Shown piece by piece: positions 29,309 to 37,882 of a stretch of 64,000 bases of DNA (position 1 is its first letter; every line of letters begins with the position of its first letter). Both the position numbers and the translations under genes were made by a program. The notes beneath the pieces were generated by a model, which searched no databases, was not told the DNA's origin, and worked only from the letters and a program-made list of their open reading frames with translations. Source of the DNA: Thiomicrorhabdus sp. zzn3 (lineage in GTDB: Bacteria > Pseudomonadota > Gammaproteobacteria > Thiomicrospirales > Thiomicrospiraceae); contig NZ_JARUQS010000001.1 in assembly GCF_029767755.1 (NCBI RefSeq), forward strand, positions 744,001 through 808,000, given 5' to 3'.

Positions 29309-29463
29309 GCTAGGTAATTTTCAACTTACCGGACAAATATGGCAAAATAAGCGCTCGTAGATTGTGGTGTATTGCGATCACAATTCGTTGGCGCACATGA
29401 GTTACAGATTTAACGTCTATGCATCAAACGATGCATGGCACAAAGAGTAGAAAGAGAAACAGC

Positions 29464-29925
29464 ATGAATACAATCGTTGGAAACTTAACCGCGGCAGATA
29501 TGAAAATCGGCCTGGTCGTAGGACGTTTTAACAGCTTTATCGTTGACCATTTGGTCGAAGGTGCCATTGACACCATCGTTCGTCACGGTGGCGATAAAGC
29601 AAATATTGACAAGGTTTTGGTACCTGGCGCGTTTGAGATTCCATTGGTTGCACAAAAAATGGCTAACTCTGGCAAATATGATGCAATTGTTGCCCTGGGT
29701 GCAGTCATTCGTGGTGGTACACCGCACTTTGACTATGTCGCCGGAGAATGTGTAAAAGGTTTGGGACAAGTTCAGCTCACCAGCGGCATTCCGGTCTCTT
29801 TCGGGGTTTTAACCGTAGACAGTATTGAACAGGCGATTGAGCGTGCTGGAACCAAAGCCGGAAATAAAGGTGAAGAGTGCACCCTGGCAGCGATTGAAAT
29901 GGTTAATGTACTAAAACAACTGTAA
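29464..29925 (+). CDS. ribH: Lumazine synthase RibH
   Basis: Condenses DHBP with the ribitylamino-pyrimidine to give 6,7-dimethyl-8-ribityllumazine. 153 residues, close to the usual ~156, with [15 protein letters not shown] and [18 protein letters not shown]. Start ATG 29464 ([14 protein letters not shown]), with a purine-rich AAAGAG upstream; the frame open from 29419 adds an unlikely 15-residue tail. It follows ribBX after 155 bp, in which no FMN riboswitch is seen. Confidence 0.96.
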   Translation: MNTIVGNLTAADMKIGLVVGRFNSFIVDHLVEGAIDTIVRHGGDKANIDKVLVPGAFEIPLVAQKMANSGKYDAIVALGAVIRGGTPHFDYVAGECVKGLGQVQLTSGIPVSFGVLTVDSIEQAIERAGTKAGNKGEECTLAAIEMVNVLKQL

Positions 29926-29937
29926 GAAGAATACTGA

Positions 29938-30429
29938 ATGAAACATCAAGATCAAATTCACCCTGGTCGGGGTGAAGAGATTCCGCAAGAGGAGAAAAAA
30001 GTTTCTCCGCGCTCTCAGGCTCGACGTGTCGCTCTGCAAGCGCTTTATCGCTGGTTAATGAATGCTGACGAACCTGTTGTTATCAGTCGCCAGTTTATTG
30101 AGGATGGCCTACTCGCCAACGCGGATATGGAACTGTTTAATGAGCTGCTGACCCAAGTTTCTGCTCAGGCTGAAACGCTGGATAGCGTTTATGAGCCGAT
30201 GCTGGATCGCGCCGTTACAATGATTGACCCGGTAGAGAAAACGGTTCTGCGCATGGGGGTGTATGAACTGCAGAACAAGTTGGAGATTCCGTATAAAGTT
30301 ATTATCAACGAATGCGTTGAGTTGGCGAAGCGTTTTGGTGCGGAAGAGAGTCACAAATACATTAATGGTATTCTGGATAAGGTAGCGCAGCAGCTACGTG
30401 CCCTGGAAGCGAACGCAGCCTCTTCCTAA
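29938..30429 (+). CDS. nusB: Transcription antitermination factor NusB
   Basis: With NusE (S10) binds boxA in rRNA leaders to allow processive transcription. 163 residues, all-helical: SPRSQARRVALQALYRWLM at the N-terminus and PYKVIINECVELAKRFGAEESHKYINGILDKVA at the C-terminus. The first ~22 residues are an extra polar extension. It lies 12 bp after ribH, the standard ribH-nusB pairing, and is followed by a terminator and thiL. Confidence 0.95.
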   Translation: MKHQDQIHPGRGEEIPQEEKKVSPRSQARRVALQALYRWLMNADEPVVISRQFIEDGLLANADMELFNELLTQVSAQAETLDSVYEPMLDRAVTMIDPVEKTVLRMGVYELQNKLEIPYKVIINECVELAKRFGAEESHKYINGILDKVAQQLRALEANAASS

Positions 30430-30456
30430 ATCCAATTAATCCATTTCAAATTATTT

Positions 30457-30489
30457 AAGGCCTCGTAAGCTGAGCTTTCGAGGCCTTTT
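30457..30489 (+). terminator. Terminator between nusB and thiL
   Basis: Inverted repeat AAGGCCTCG ... CGAGGCCTT with an inner AAGCT/AGCTT stem, ending in TTTTAGTTTT. thiL starts 21 bases later, so thiL is served by read-through or by a promoter overlapping this hairpin. Confidence 0.75.
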
Positions 30490-30509
30490 AGTTTTAAGTG
30501 AAAGTAAAG

Positions 30510-31571
30510 ATGGGACAAGAATTCAGTCTGATTGACCGTTATTTCCGGCCTTTGAGTCAAGGGTTATCCCAAGATGAAATCGGAATTGGCGATGATGGCG
30601 CAGTGTTGACGCCGCCGCCGAAACATCAGTTGGTGGTAGTGACCGACACCTTGGTAGCCGGCGTGCATTTTCCGGAACATGCCACTGCCGATGATATTGC
30701 CTGGAAAGCGGTTGCGGTCAACTTAAGTGATTTGGCCGCTATGGGGGCGAAGCCGAACTCTTTCACTTTGGGATTAACCTTGCCAGAACATAATGAAGCT
30801 TGGCTGCACGATTTTGCACAGGGATTGAAGGCGATTTGCCAACGATATCGAGTGCCGTTGGTGGGGGGAGATACGACCAAAGGGCCTTTGACACTGACGG
30901 TGACCGCCAATGGCTGGGTACCGACCGGTACGGCGTTGTTAAGAAGTGGTGCCAAAGAGGGTGATAAAATTGCTGTGACCGGTGAGTTAGGGGATGCGGG
31001 ATTAGGTTTGAAGATCGCCTTAAACCGGCTGTCACATACTGAACAGGCCTGGTTGGATGAGCCGCATAAAAACTATACGGCATTGCTGTTGTCGGCACTG
31101 AATCGACCGCAACCGCAGCTGGAGATCGGTCAACGTCTCATAGGGTTAGCGTCCTCGGCAATTGATGTTTCTGACGGGCTGCTGGCAGATTTAGGGCATA
31201 TCCTCGAGTGCTCTAACCAATTAAATGAGTCTTTAACAGATGAGCTTGCAGCAGAAGTTGAGTTGGGCCAATTGCCGCTTTCGGATGCGATGCAGCATTG
31301 GTTTAGACAGCGTCCAGAATGGACACTGCCACTTGCGGCCGGGGATGATTATCAACTCTGTTTTACCGTGCCGCCGAAAAATTGGGATGGGGTGGTGAGA
31401 CTTGCCGAACAGTTGGGCGTCAAGGTGACAGAAATAGGGCGAATGAAACGTGCTGCACAGGCCAAGCGGGGAATTTATTTTAGTGACCGCAGTCGGGAAG
31501 TGTTTGCAGATGACTCGGCCTATGACGCATTTTTACAGACGATTAAACAGTCTGGTTATCAGCATTTTTGA
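30510..31571 (+). CDS. thiL: Thiamine-monophosphate kinase ThiL
   Basis: Phosphorylates thiamine monophosphate to the active diphosphate cofactor. 353 residues; N-terminal EFSLIDRYF and GIGDDGAVL (Mg/ATP site), DTLVAGVHF, NLSDLAAMGA, VGGDTTKGPL and IDVSDGLLADLGH are family motifs. Start ATG 30510 (MGQEFSLI) is preferred over GTG 30498 by comparison with the family. The gene follows nusB, as in E. coli. A full-length palindrome copy lies 18 bp past its stop and a partial one inside (31044). Confidence 0.95.
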   Translation: MGQEFSLIDRYFRPLSQGLSQDEIGIGDDGAVLTPPPKHQLVVVTDTLVAGVHFPEHATADDIAWKAVAVNLSDLAAMGAKPNSFTLGLTLPEHNEAWLHDFAQGLKAICQRYRVPLVGGDTTKGPLTLTVTANGWVPTGTALLRSGAKEGDKIAVTGELGDAGLGLKIALNRLSHTEQAWLDEPHKNYTALLLSALNRPQPQLEIGQRLIGLASSAIDVSDGLLADLGHILECSNQLNESLTDELAAEVELGQLPLSDAMQHWFRQRPEWTLPLAAGDDYQLCFTVPPKNWDGVVRLAEQLGVKVTEIGRMKRAAQAKRGIYFSDRSREVFADDSAYDAFLQTIKQSGYQHF

Positions 31572-31589
31572 TCAGTGTTGTAATGGCAT

Positions 31590-31605
31590 TGAACAGGCCT
31601 GTTCA
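31590..31605. repeat. Perfect 16-bp palindrome TGAACAGGCCTGTTCA
   Basis: Complete copy of the iterated palindrome in the gap between the converging thiL and DAHP synthase genes. There is no T-run after it, so it does not look like an ordinary terminator. Confidence 0.75.
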
Positions 31606-31704
31606 TTTTGAAAGAGTGTGTTTGGGCTATTTGAGAATGTGGACAGTTGTAGACGCGCACAAATTAACCTTTGCACGCGCCGGGACAGTGGAAACGTATC
31701 CAGC

Positions 31705-32772
31705 TTAGGCTTGGTGCTGACGGCGTTTTTGTACGCCATCTGCAAGGATATCGAGAATTTTTTCGCTGTCTTCCCAGCCGATGCAGGCATCGGTAATGCT
31801 TTGACCGTAAGTCAGCTCTTTGCCTGGTTTCACATCCTGACGACCTTCCAGTAAGTGGCTTTCGATCATGGCACCCATCAAGTGATACGAACCGGAAGCT
31901 AACTGTTCGGAGATGGATTCGGCCACCACCAATTGACGCTCATGTTGTTTCTGGCTGTTTGCGTGGCTGCAATCCACCATTAGCTTATCTTCCACTCCGG
32001 CATTTTGCAGCAGTTCTACAGCTTCTTTAACATGCGCTTCATCGTAATTCGGTCCAGTATTTCCACCACGTAGGATCACATGACAATCCGGGTTTCCAGA
32101 GGTTTCAAAAATGGCCGAATGGCCGGCTTTAGTCAGTGACATAAAGATGTGCGGATTGTTGGCGGCGCGAATGGCATCTACGGCTATCTGGAAGCTGCCG
32201 TCGGTACTGTTTTTGAAGCCGACCGGGCAGGAAAGGCCGGAAGCCAATTCACGGTGCCCCTGGCTCTCGGTGGTACGTGCACCGATCGCACCCCAAGAGA
32301 TCAGGTCGGCAATATACTGCGGTGAAATCAGGTCCAAGAATTCAGTGGCTGCCGGGACGCCCATATCGTTGATGTCCAGCAGCAGCGAGCGTGCGACTTC
32401 TAAGCCATAGTTGATCTGGAAGGATTCATCCAGGCCAGGATCGTTGATTAACCCTTTCCAGCCAACGGTGGTACGCGGCTTTTCAAAGTAAACGCGCATC
32501 ACCACCAGCAGGTCGTCTTTATGTTTGGCTATTTGCGCTTTGAGTTTTTCGGCGTAATCGCGCGCCGCTTGCGGATCATGGATTGAGCAGGGCCCAATAA
32601 TGACCAGCAGACGGTCGTCACGCCCAGAAAGGATGTTGTGAATTTGCTGACGCGTATCATACACCGTCTTCGCCGCCGACTCGGTAATTGGAAACTGTTC
32701 GTGCAGTTCGCAAGGGGGGCGGACTTCGGTAATATTTTTGATACGTAGATCATCGGTTTGATACTGCGTCAT
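31705..32772 (-). CDS. aroG: 3-deoxy-7-phosphoheptulonate (DAHP) synthase, class I
   Basis: First step of the shikimate pathway: phosphoenolpyruvate + erythrose-4-phosphate to DAHP. 355 residues of the AroF/G/H type: VIIGPCSIHDP, MRVYFEKPRTTVGWKG, HVILRGG and MVDCSHANS, metal and substrate sites all present. Start ATG 32772 with AGGAAA upstream; the longer frame from 32808 is rejected. Which amino acid feeds back on it cannot be told from this sequence, so the symbol is by family only. Divergent from the DUF3579 gene. Confidence 0.93.
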   Translation of the reverse strand: MTQYQTDDLRIKNITEVRPPCELHEQFPITESAAKTVYDTRQQIHNILSGRDDRLLVIIGPCSIHDPQAARDYAEKLKAQIAKHKDDLLVVMRVYFEKPRTTVGWKGLINDPGLDESFQINYGLEVARSLLLDINDMGVPAATEFLDLISPQYIADLISWGAIGARTTESQGHRELASGLSCPVGFKNSTDGSFQIAVDAIRAANNPHIFMSLTKAGHSAIFETSGNPDCHVILRGGNTGPNYDEAHVKEAVELLQNAGVEDKLMVDCSHANSQKQHERQLVVAESISEQLASGSYHLMGAMIESHLLEGRQDVKPGKELTYGQSITDACIGWEDSEKILDILADGVQKRRQHQA

Positions 32773-32954
32773 AATTTTTCCTAATAAAACTCGATTACAA
32801 AAGCTCAAAAGACCTCAGCACGGATCGTTTAAGTTATGATCACGGCTGTTTTGGGAACAAAGTATTATGCCATGTTATACGTTGAAATGCTTGAAGATTT
32901 TGTGTTCAATCCGCGGTTCAAGCGCACCTTATTGAAAATGCAGGCTTTTCATTT

Positions 32955-32970
32955 TGAGCAGGCCTGTTGA
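32955..32970. repeat. CAGGCCTG palindrome copy (TGAGCAGGCCTGTTGA)
   Basis: 14 of 16 positions match the full form; it lies in the divergent gap upstream of the DAHP synthase gene. Confidence 0.65.
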
Positions 32971-33024
32971 TTTTTTATCTCATTGAAAAAATTGATCAAA
33001 ACGATTGAAAAAAATCACTTAAAA

Positions 33025-33067
33025 AAGCGTGGCTAAGCCGCTGTTAACGGTGGCGATTAGCCGTTTT
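33025..33067. terminator. Orphan bidirectional terminator-like hairpin
   Basis: GGCTAA (33031-33036) pairs with TTAGCC (33057-33062), with GCC/GGC pairing inside. The hairpin is flanked by a run of A on the left and GTTTTTAT on the right, so it could terminate in either direction. It lies between divergent gene starts, where no annotated transcript should end. Confidence 0.55.
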
Positions 33068-33147
33068 TATGCTAAACTTACACCCTAATTAATTCTGAGC
33101 AAATTTGATTTGTTGAACACATAAAAACAATACGCGGACAAAACATC

Positions 33148-33441
33148 GTGCACTGCAAATATATCATTCAAGGATACACCGAAGACGGGCGTAAATTTAG
33201 ACCGAGCGATTGGATCGATCGCATCTCCTCTATGATGGCGAGTTATGGCAGCTCCCATCGTTTGGTGTTTTCTGAATTGCTGCACCCTGAATTGTATGAG
33301 GGTGAAAAGTGTTTGATTATCGATACGGAACTGGAAACAGTGAATCCGGTTATGTTTCAGTATGTGATGAACTTCGTGAAAAGCAATAAGCTGAAGATGT
33401 TTCAGGTCTGTGAAGAAACCGAAGCGAAGTTGGGAAGCTGA
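33148..33441 (+). CDS. DUF3579 family protein
   Basis: 97-residue soluble protein with no signal peptide or membrane segment. The sequence (GRKFRPSDWIDRISSMMASYG, then CLIIDTELETVNP and FQYVMNFVKSNKLKM) fits the DUF3579 family of proteobacteria, whose function is unknown. The start is GTG 33148; no better start or strong Shine-Dalgarno sequence is visible. Single gene with its own strong terminator. No function is proposed. Confidence 0.82.
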   Translation: MHCKYIIQGYTEDGRKFRPSDWIDRISSMMASYGSSHRLVFSELLHPELYEGEKCLIIDTELETVNPVMFQYVMNFVKSNKLKMFQVCEETEAKLGS

Positions 33442-33474
33442 TTGAACAATTAAATAGTATTTCTGTCTCACTCT

Positions 33475-33511
33475 AAAAGCCGCTGAAGAGTTTGTTTTCA
33501 GCGGCTTTTTT
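33475..33511. terminator. Terminator between DUF3579 gene and pilD
   Basis: AAAAGCCGCTGAA ... TTCAGCGGCTTTTTT. Strong, and usable on both strands by the converging genes. Confidence 0.9.
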
Positions 33512-33539
33512 GTTGATGCGAGGGGGTGTTTTCGGTCGG

Positions 33540-34334
33540 TTAAATAAGCTGGCTTCCCGCAATCAGTGTCACCCAGCCTCCGAGCGCCAAAAAAGGACCG
33601 AATGCTAGGGGATTGTCGTAAGCGCGTTTTTTCAGGAATACTCCGCCAAAACCAATCACTAAGCTGGTCACAGAGGCAATCAGAATGATTTGCGGGAGCG
33701 CCGCCACTCCAAACCATGCGCCAAGAGCGGCCAATAGTTTAAAGTCTCCGTAGCCCATGCCTTCTTTGCCGGTAAGCAACTTGAAGCTGTGGAATAAAAT
33801 CCATAGCAGCAGATAACCTACCGCAGCCCCCCAAACGGCTTCATTGAGAGGCACAAACAGAGATTGTGTATTGATCAGTAAGCCCAGCCAGAGCAAAGGT
33901 AGACTCAGGACATCTAAAATCAATTGGTGCTCAATGTCGATGATGCTGATGGTAATCAGGACCCAACTGAATATCAGTGCGGCAAACCCCATCGGTGTTA
34001 GGCCATATAGCCAGACAATCAGCACGGTGGTGACGGACGTGGCCAGTTCTATCAGCGGATAACGCACCGATATCTTAGTCTTGCAATGGTGGCAGCGGCC
34101 ACGACTGGCCAACCAGCTAAATAGGGGAATCAGGCGATACCACGGCAAACGCTCGTCGCAATGTGGGCATTTGGAGCCCCCGACTGAAATGGATTTAAGC
34201 AGATTTGGTTCTTCTTCCATAAGCAGGCGAGGTAGACGCCAACTGAGCATGGAAATAAAACTCCCTAAAATAAGTCCGATGAGTGCACTGAAAATCAGAA
34301 GTACGCTAGGGTCAATGGCGGTCGTGGATATCAT
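33540..34334 (-). CDS. pilD: Type IV prepilin leader peptidase/N-methyltransferase PilD
   Basis: Inner-membrane aspartic protease that cleaves and N-methylates type IV prepilins and type II secretion pseudopilins. 264 residues: first membrane segment, then a cytoplasmic loop with the CxxC pairs KCPHCDE and CHHCKTK (metal site), then about six further hydrophobic segments. Catalytic aspartates are in SIIDIEHQLILD and in GYGDFKLLA. It stands apart from other pil genes here, which suggests that type IV pili or a type II system is encoded elsewhere. Confidence 0.95.
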   Translation of the reverse strand: MISTTAIDPSVLLIFSALIGLILGSFISMLSWRLPRLLMEEEPNLLKSISVGGSKCPHCDERLPWYRLIPLFSWLASRGRCHHCKTKISVRYPLIELATSVTTVLIVWLYGLTPMGFAALIFSWVLITISIIDIEHQLILDVLSLPLLWLGLLINTQSLFVPLNEAVWGAAVGYLLLWILFHSFKLLTGKEGMGYGDFKLLAALGAWFGVAALPQIILIASVTSLVIGFGGVFLKKRAYDNPLAFGPFLALGGWVTLIAGSQLI

Positions 34335-34379
34335 AAAATCGGTTTTTAAAAAAGTTGGGATTAAGAATAACAGCCGATT

Positions 34380-34395
34380 TTAGCAGGCCTGTTGT
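34380..34395. repeat. CAGGCCTG palindrome copy upstream of pilD
   Basis: Core 34384-34391 in the 88-bp gap between the pilD start and the queD stop, followed 12 bases later by a CAGGCCTTTTT half-copy (34403-34413). Confidence 0.65.
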
Positions 34396-34422
34396 GTTTT
34401 GACAGGCCTTTTTAAACAAACT

Positions 34423-34803
34423 CTATTGTTCGGAGTAGGTGACACAGTTGCGATCGTTTTCCCACACGGTCAGACTGTGCATTTTGACTTGATCGGTTGA
34501 GATGCGTGACTGGATTTCACGGTAGAGATAGACCGCGATGTTTTCCGCGGTTGGATTGTGCTCTTTGAAGTAAGGGTGGTCATTCAGAAAAGTATGATCC
34601 AGTTCTTTAATGACTTCTTTAGCGTGTTTTTTGATCTCTTTAAAATCGATGACCATGCCGATTTCATTCAGCTGATGGCCCGCTACTTGCACTTCAATTT
34701 TCCAGTTATGGCCATGCAACTTGGCACAGTCGCCGGGATAGGCGCGCAAACTATGCGCAGAGGCGAAATCCAATAGGGTTTTTAAAACAAATGTCTGGGC
34801 CAT
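34423..34803 (-). CDS. queD: 6-carboxytetrahydropterin synthase QueD family
   Basis: Zinc enzyme of queuosine/deazapurine synthesis converting dihydroneopterin triphosphate. 126 residues; zinc ligands are the His near residue 15 (ASAHSLRAY) and LHGHNW, with the catalytic triad region in KELDHTFLND. Slightly different PTPS-family activities cannot be excluded on sequence alone. Single gene between pilD and ispA, same strand. Confidence 0.92.
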   Translation of the reverse strand: MAQTFVLKTLLDFASAHSLRAYPGDCAKLHGHNWKIEVQVAGHQLNEIGMVIDFKEIKKHAKEVIKELDHTFLNDHPYFKEHNPTAENIAVYLYREIQSRISTDQVKMHSLTVWENDRNCVTYSEQ

Positions 34804-34905
34804 AACCGCAAAATCTTCTTAAATAACAAGGAGAACGAATTATATCGGAAACCCGACGTGATTCAAAGTAGAGCGATTTTTATATTTATGGATAAATTTG
34901 CTTGT

Positions 34906-35787
34906 TCAGTGATTGCGTTTGGCAATGTAATCAATCAGTTGCGCTAAGAATGGACTGTTGATATTGAGTGCTTCAAACTGCGTTTTGGCCTGAAGAATCA
35001 ACTTGTCGCGATAGCTTTTTGAAGCCTCGAGCCCCATCAATTTGGGATAAGTCGATTTTCCAGCTTGCAAGTCGCTTCCTTGGGGCTTGCCAAGGGTTTC
35101 CGTCTCGCCCTCTATATCGAGAATGTCGTCCTGAACCTGAAACGCCAGACCGATGCTTTCACCTAACAGCCTTAAGCCGGATTCCAGTTCGTTAAATCGT
35201 GAGCTTTGAACTGCGCCCATTAACAAGGCCGCCTTGAGCAGGGCACCGGTTTTCATCTGGTGTAAAGTTTGCAGAGTTTCAAGATCCAAATCTTGATTTT
35301 CCGATTCGAGATCGATCATTTGTCCGCCGATCATGCCTCTTGCTCCAGAGGCTTGGCTCAAAAGCTGGATCAATTTCACTTTGTGAGTGTCTGATACCGA
35401 ATGATCTTGGCTAAGAATTTGAAAGGCCAGCGCCTGTTGAGCATCCCCCACCAAAATAGCGGTGGCTTCATCGAATGCAATGTGGCAAGTGGCTTGGCCG
35501 CGGCGCAGGTCATCGTCATCCATGGCCGGAAGGTCATCATGAACCAGGGAGTAGCTGTGAATCAATTCAATAGCGCAGGCCGCACTGTCGAGCTTGTTTA
35601 TGGGGATTTCTAAAGACTCACCGACTGCGTAAATCAAGGCAGGACGAAGGCGTTTTCCGCCGTTTAGAGTGGCATAATGCAAAGCATCGTTTAATTTTGG
35701 ACTGAATTGATTAAGTGACTCTTGCTGAAGATAGCCGGTAAGTTGAGTATGAATACGTTCCTGATAGAAATTCAGCTGCTGTTGCAT
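34906..35787 (-). CDS. ispA: Farnesyl diphosphate synthase IspA
   Basis: Short-chain prenyltransferase making geranyl/farnesyl diphosphate for ubiquinone and undecaprenyl chains. 293 residues; first aspartate-rich motif DDLPAMDDDDLRRG (near 80), second DDILD (near 220). Start ATG 35787 (MQQQLNFYQ), with GGGAGA at ~6-bp spacing; a 4-residue longer TTG start is less likely. A terminator hairpin of the upstream peroxiredoxin gene ends only 14 bases before the start codon. Confidence 0.94.
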   Translation of the reverse strand: MQQQLNFYQERIHTQLTGYLQQESLNQFSPKLNDALHYATLNGGKRLRPALIYAVGESLEIPINKLDSAACAIELIHSYSLVHDDLPAMDDDDLRRGQATCHIAFDEATAILVGDAQQALAFQILSQDHSVSDTHKVKLIQLLSQASGARGMIGGQMIDLESENQDLDLETLQTLHQMKTGALLKAALLMGAVQSSRFNELESGLRLLGESIGLAFQVQDDILDIEGETETLGKPQGSDLQAGKSTYPKLMGLEASKSYRDKLILQAKTQFEALNINSPFLAQLIDYIAKRNH

Positions 35788-35800
35788 TGTTTCTCCCAAT

Positions 35801-35827
35801 AAAAAAGGCTGTCAATTTGACAGCCTT
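35801..35827 (-). terminator. Terminator of the 2-Cys peroxiredoxin gene
   Basis: On the minus strand AAGGCTGTCAA / TTGACAGCCTT followed by TTTTTT. It sits between the peroxiredoxin gene and ispA, almost touching the ispA ribosome-binding site. Confidence 0.88.
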
Positions 35828-35903
35828 CTATAAGCTCATTGATTGGGGTTATTTTAATGCTGAATGCATGGCAAATAAAACCCTAAGCTTTATTTGGGGC
35901 AAA

Positions 35904-36506
35904 TTATAGCTCGTCAGCGTGCTCGCTTAAGTATTTAGCCACTCCTTCAGGAGAGTCTTTCATACCTGCATCCCCTTTGTTCCAACCAGCCGGGCAGACT
36001 TCACCCACTTCTTCGTGGAATTGTAAGGCTTCAACCATACGTACCATTTCATCAACGTTACGACCTAGTGGTAGATCATTCACTACTTGATGACGAACAA
36101 CGCCGTCCTTGTCGATAAGGAAAGCACCACGCAGAGCGACATTACCTGGGTGGGCGACACCATAAGCTTCCATGATCGCACCGCCAAGGTCAGCTACCAA
36201 TGGGAACTTAACCGGGCCTAAACCACCTTGATCTACAGGCGTGTTACGCCATGCGTTATGGGTAAACTGAGAATCTACAGAGATACCTACTACCTCAGTG
36301 TTGAGTTCTTTGAATTTTTCCACACGGTGATCGAACGCCAAAATTTCAGATGGGCAGACGAAGGTGAAGTCTAAAGGATAGAAGAACACCACAGCATACT
36401 TGCCGGCAATGTGGCTTTTTAGGTTAAAGTCTTCGACAATTGAACCGTCTGCAAGAACTGCAGCAGAAGTAAAATCAGGGGCTTGCTTCGTGACCAATAC
36501 GGACAT
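35904..36506 (-). CDS. 2-Cys peroxiredoxin (AhpC/Prx1 type)
   Basis: Typical 2-Cys peroxiredoxin of 200 residues. Peroxidatic Cys in FYPLDFTFVCPSEI (near residue 51), resolving Cys in GEVCPAGWNKG (near 170), and the GGLG and C-terminal helix that mark the sensitive Prx1 type. It reduces peroxides using thioredoxin or AhpF; trxA is encoded 1.4 kb away. Divergent from the CBS protein with a 259-bp gap in which I could not define an OxyR site. Carries its own terminator. Confidence 0.95.
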   Translation of the reverse strand: MSVLVTKQAPDFTSAAVLADGSIVEDFNLKSHIAGKYAVVFFYPLDFTFVCPSEILAFDHRVEKFKELNTEVVGISVDSQFTHNAWRNTPVDQGGLGPVKFPLVADLGGAIMEAYGVAHPGNVALRGAFLIDKDGVVRHQVVNDLPLGRNVDEMVRMVEALQFHEEVGEVCPAGWNKGDAGMKDSPEGVAKYLSEHADEL

Positions 36507-36765
36507 TTTATTTCCTCAGATAATGTTTGATTTATCGATTTCTTTTGAAAGTTTGTTGAAGTTATGCTTATTGAGCATAAACTTACTCGCAAAAAATAAT
36601 AGTATAGTTAAAAGCAAGGAAATTATTCAAATCGAAGATGGGAAATGTCTTAAATAAAGCTTGTTTTTAGTCTTTTTTACGTATCTTTGATTTAATGTTC
36701 TTGCAGTTAAGCCGATAAAAAAGTTATGACACTCTAGTTTGGAGCGAGTTTTAAAGGAGAGGGGA

Positions 36766-37398
36766 ATGTTTGTCGTTTACAGTCCGGAGGGACAAAGTTT
36801 TATCGGCGCGGCGCATAATCTCCCAGCGTTAAAAGTTGATCCTGCTAGGCGAGTGACGGAATCTCCTAAAACGGAGTTGGCCGATATGAATATGGAACCG
36901 GATCATTCCAACCCGTATTTTCAACGTCAGTTAGCGTTAAAGCAGTATCAGCGCGCCCAGAAACCAGCTGGTGATCGCCATGTTGTGGTCAAGGTGGCGG
37001 AGATCATGATTCAGCCAGTAACAACCGTCACACCCGAAGCTACGATTACGGAAGCCTGGAATATCATGCAGCAGCAAGATATTAATCATCTTCCTGTGGT
37101 CGGCGAGGCGGGGCTGGTTGGGATTTGTGCGCAGGGCGATCTGTTGAAGAAGGCGATATTGAATGATGCGGGTGAGTTAGAAGACATTCGAGTCAGCCGC
37201 ATTGCAGAGGTTATGCAAAATCAAGTTGTGACTGCACGTCCTGAGACAGAGATTCGCCAAGTGGCGATGGCCTTGACGCAATATCATATCGGGGCACTGC
37301 CAATTGTCAGTGAGAAGGGGGAAGTCGTTGGTATTGTGACGCTTTCTGATCTGGTTCGGCGACTATCTCAGGAACCGCCTGTTGAGATTTATGTTTAG
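36766..37398 (+). CDS. CBS-domain protein
   Basis: 210-residue soluble protein. The first ~80 residues are a nonconserved polar leader (FVVYSPEGQSFIGAAHNLP) of unknown role; then two CBS domains (about 85-140 and 150-205; VAEIMIQPVTTVTPEATI, IAEVMQNQVVTARPETEI) that would bind an adenine nucleotide as a pair. No catalytic domain is attached. ATG 36766 has a strong AAAGGAGAGG upstream, so the longer frame from 36739 is rejected. Role unknown. Confidence 0.88.
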   Translation: MFVVYSPEGQSFIGAAHNLPALKVDPARRVTESPKTELADMNMEPDHSNPYFQRQLALKQYQRAQKPAGDRHVVVKVAEIMIQPVTTVTPEATITEAWNIMQQQDINHLPVVGEAGLVGICAQGDLLKKAILNDAGELEDIRVSRIAEVMQNQVVTARPETEIRQVAMALTQYHIGALPIVSEKGEVVGIVTLSDLVRRLSQEPPVEIYV

Positions 37399-37486
37399 AA
37401 AAATAATGGATCGGCACTAAATGGCCGGGCCATCTAATCAAAGAAACGTGATTAGAAAGCTCCAGCCGTGTGCCGCAGGGCAGGGA

Positions 37487-37855
37487 TTACTGCTGCTGCT
37501 GAGCTTCAGCCAAATCTTTATGAACCTTTTCCATATCCAGTTCTAGAAGCTGTTTAATGCCTTCCTCCAAAGCACTGCCTGGAATCGCGCCAGGATTGGA
37601 GAAGACAACAATTTTTTCTCGCATAAATACCAGTGTAGGAATTGAACGAACTTGGAACATGCCCGCCAACTCTTGTTCTTCTTCAACGTTGACCTTTGCA
37701 AAAACAATCTCCGGGTGTTTTTCAGAAATTTCTTCAAATACCGGTGCAAACTGTTTGCAAGGGCCGCACCATTCAGCCCAGAAATCAAAAATGACGATTT
37801 CGTTATTGTTAATGGTTTCTTCGAATTCAGCGGCGGTCAGATTAATAGCGGCCAT
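37487..37855 (-). CDS. trxA: Thioredoxin-family protein
   Basis: Thiol-disulfide oxidoreductase of 122 residues with the active site WAEWCGPCKQF and the cis-proline in RSIPTLVFM. The C-terminus is ~15 residues longer than E. coli TrxA and ends in a glutamine run. No signal peptide, so it is cytoplasmic and may reduce the peroxiredoxins in this window. It starts 27 bp after the fumC stop with AAGGAGT, so a fumC-trxA operon is likely. May be a thioredoxin paralogue rather than the main TrxA. Confidence 0.9.
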   Translation of the reverse strand: MAAINLTAAEFEETINNNEIVIFDFWAEWCGPCKQFAPVFEEISEKHPEIVFAKVNVEEEQELAGMFQVRSIPTLVFMREKIVVFSNPGAIPGSALEEGIKQLLELDMEKVHKDLAEAQQQQ

Positions 37856-37882
37856 GTAAGACTCCTTATTCTCAGATTAAAA

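Larger units (their letters stand above)
32773..33147. other. 375-bp divergent intergenic region
   Basis: Holds the promoters of the DAHP synthase gene (left) and the DUF3579 gene (right), a CAGGCCTG palindrome (32955-32970) and an orphan terminator-like hairpin (33025-33067). No small open frame with convincing features was seen. Confidence 0.6.

Noticed and set aside
29309-29463. FMN riboswitch upstream of ribH
   Set aside because: The conserved RFN-element segments (such as AGGGGCGGGGTG) are absent here and before ribD, ribE and ribBX; only ordinary intergenic sequence is seen.
31590-31605. LexA-type operator (GAAC...GTTC) as explanation of the palindromes
   Set aside because: The Gram-positive LexA box has GAAC-N4-GTTC; here the spacing is six bases, copies lie inside many genes and between operon members, and none is near SOS genes only.
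33063-33147. 22-codon minus-strand frame ahead of the orphan hairpin, as a leader peptide for DAHP synthase attenuation
   Set aside because: The frame is not enriched in Phe, Tyr or Trp codons, and no alternative antiterminator structure could be drawn. The hairpin is also ~250 bases from the DAHP synthase start.
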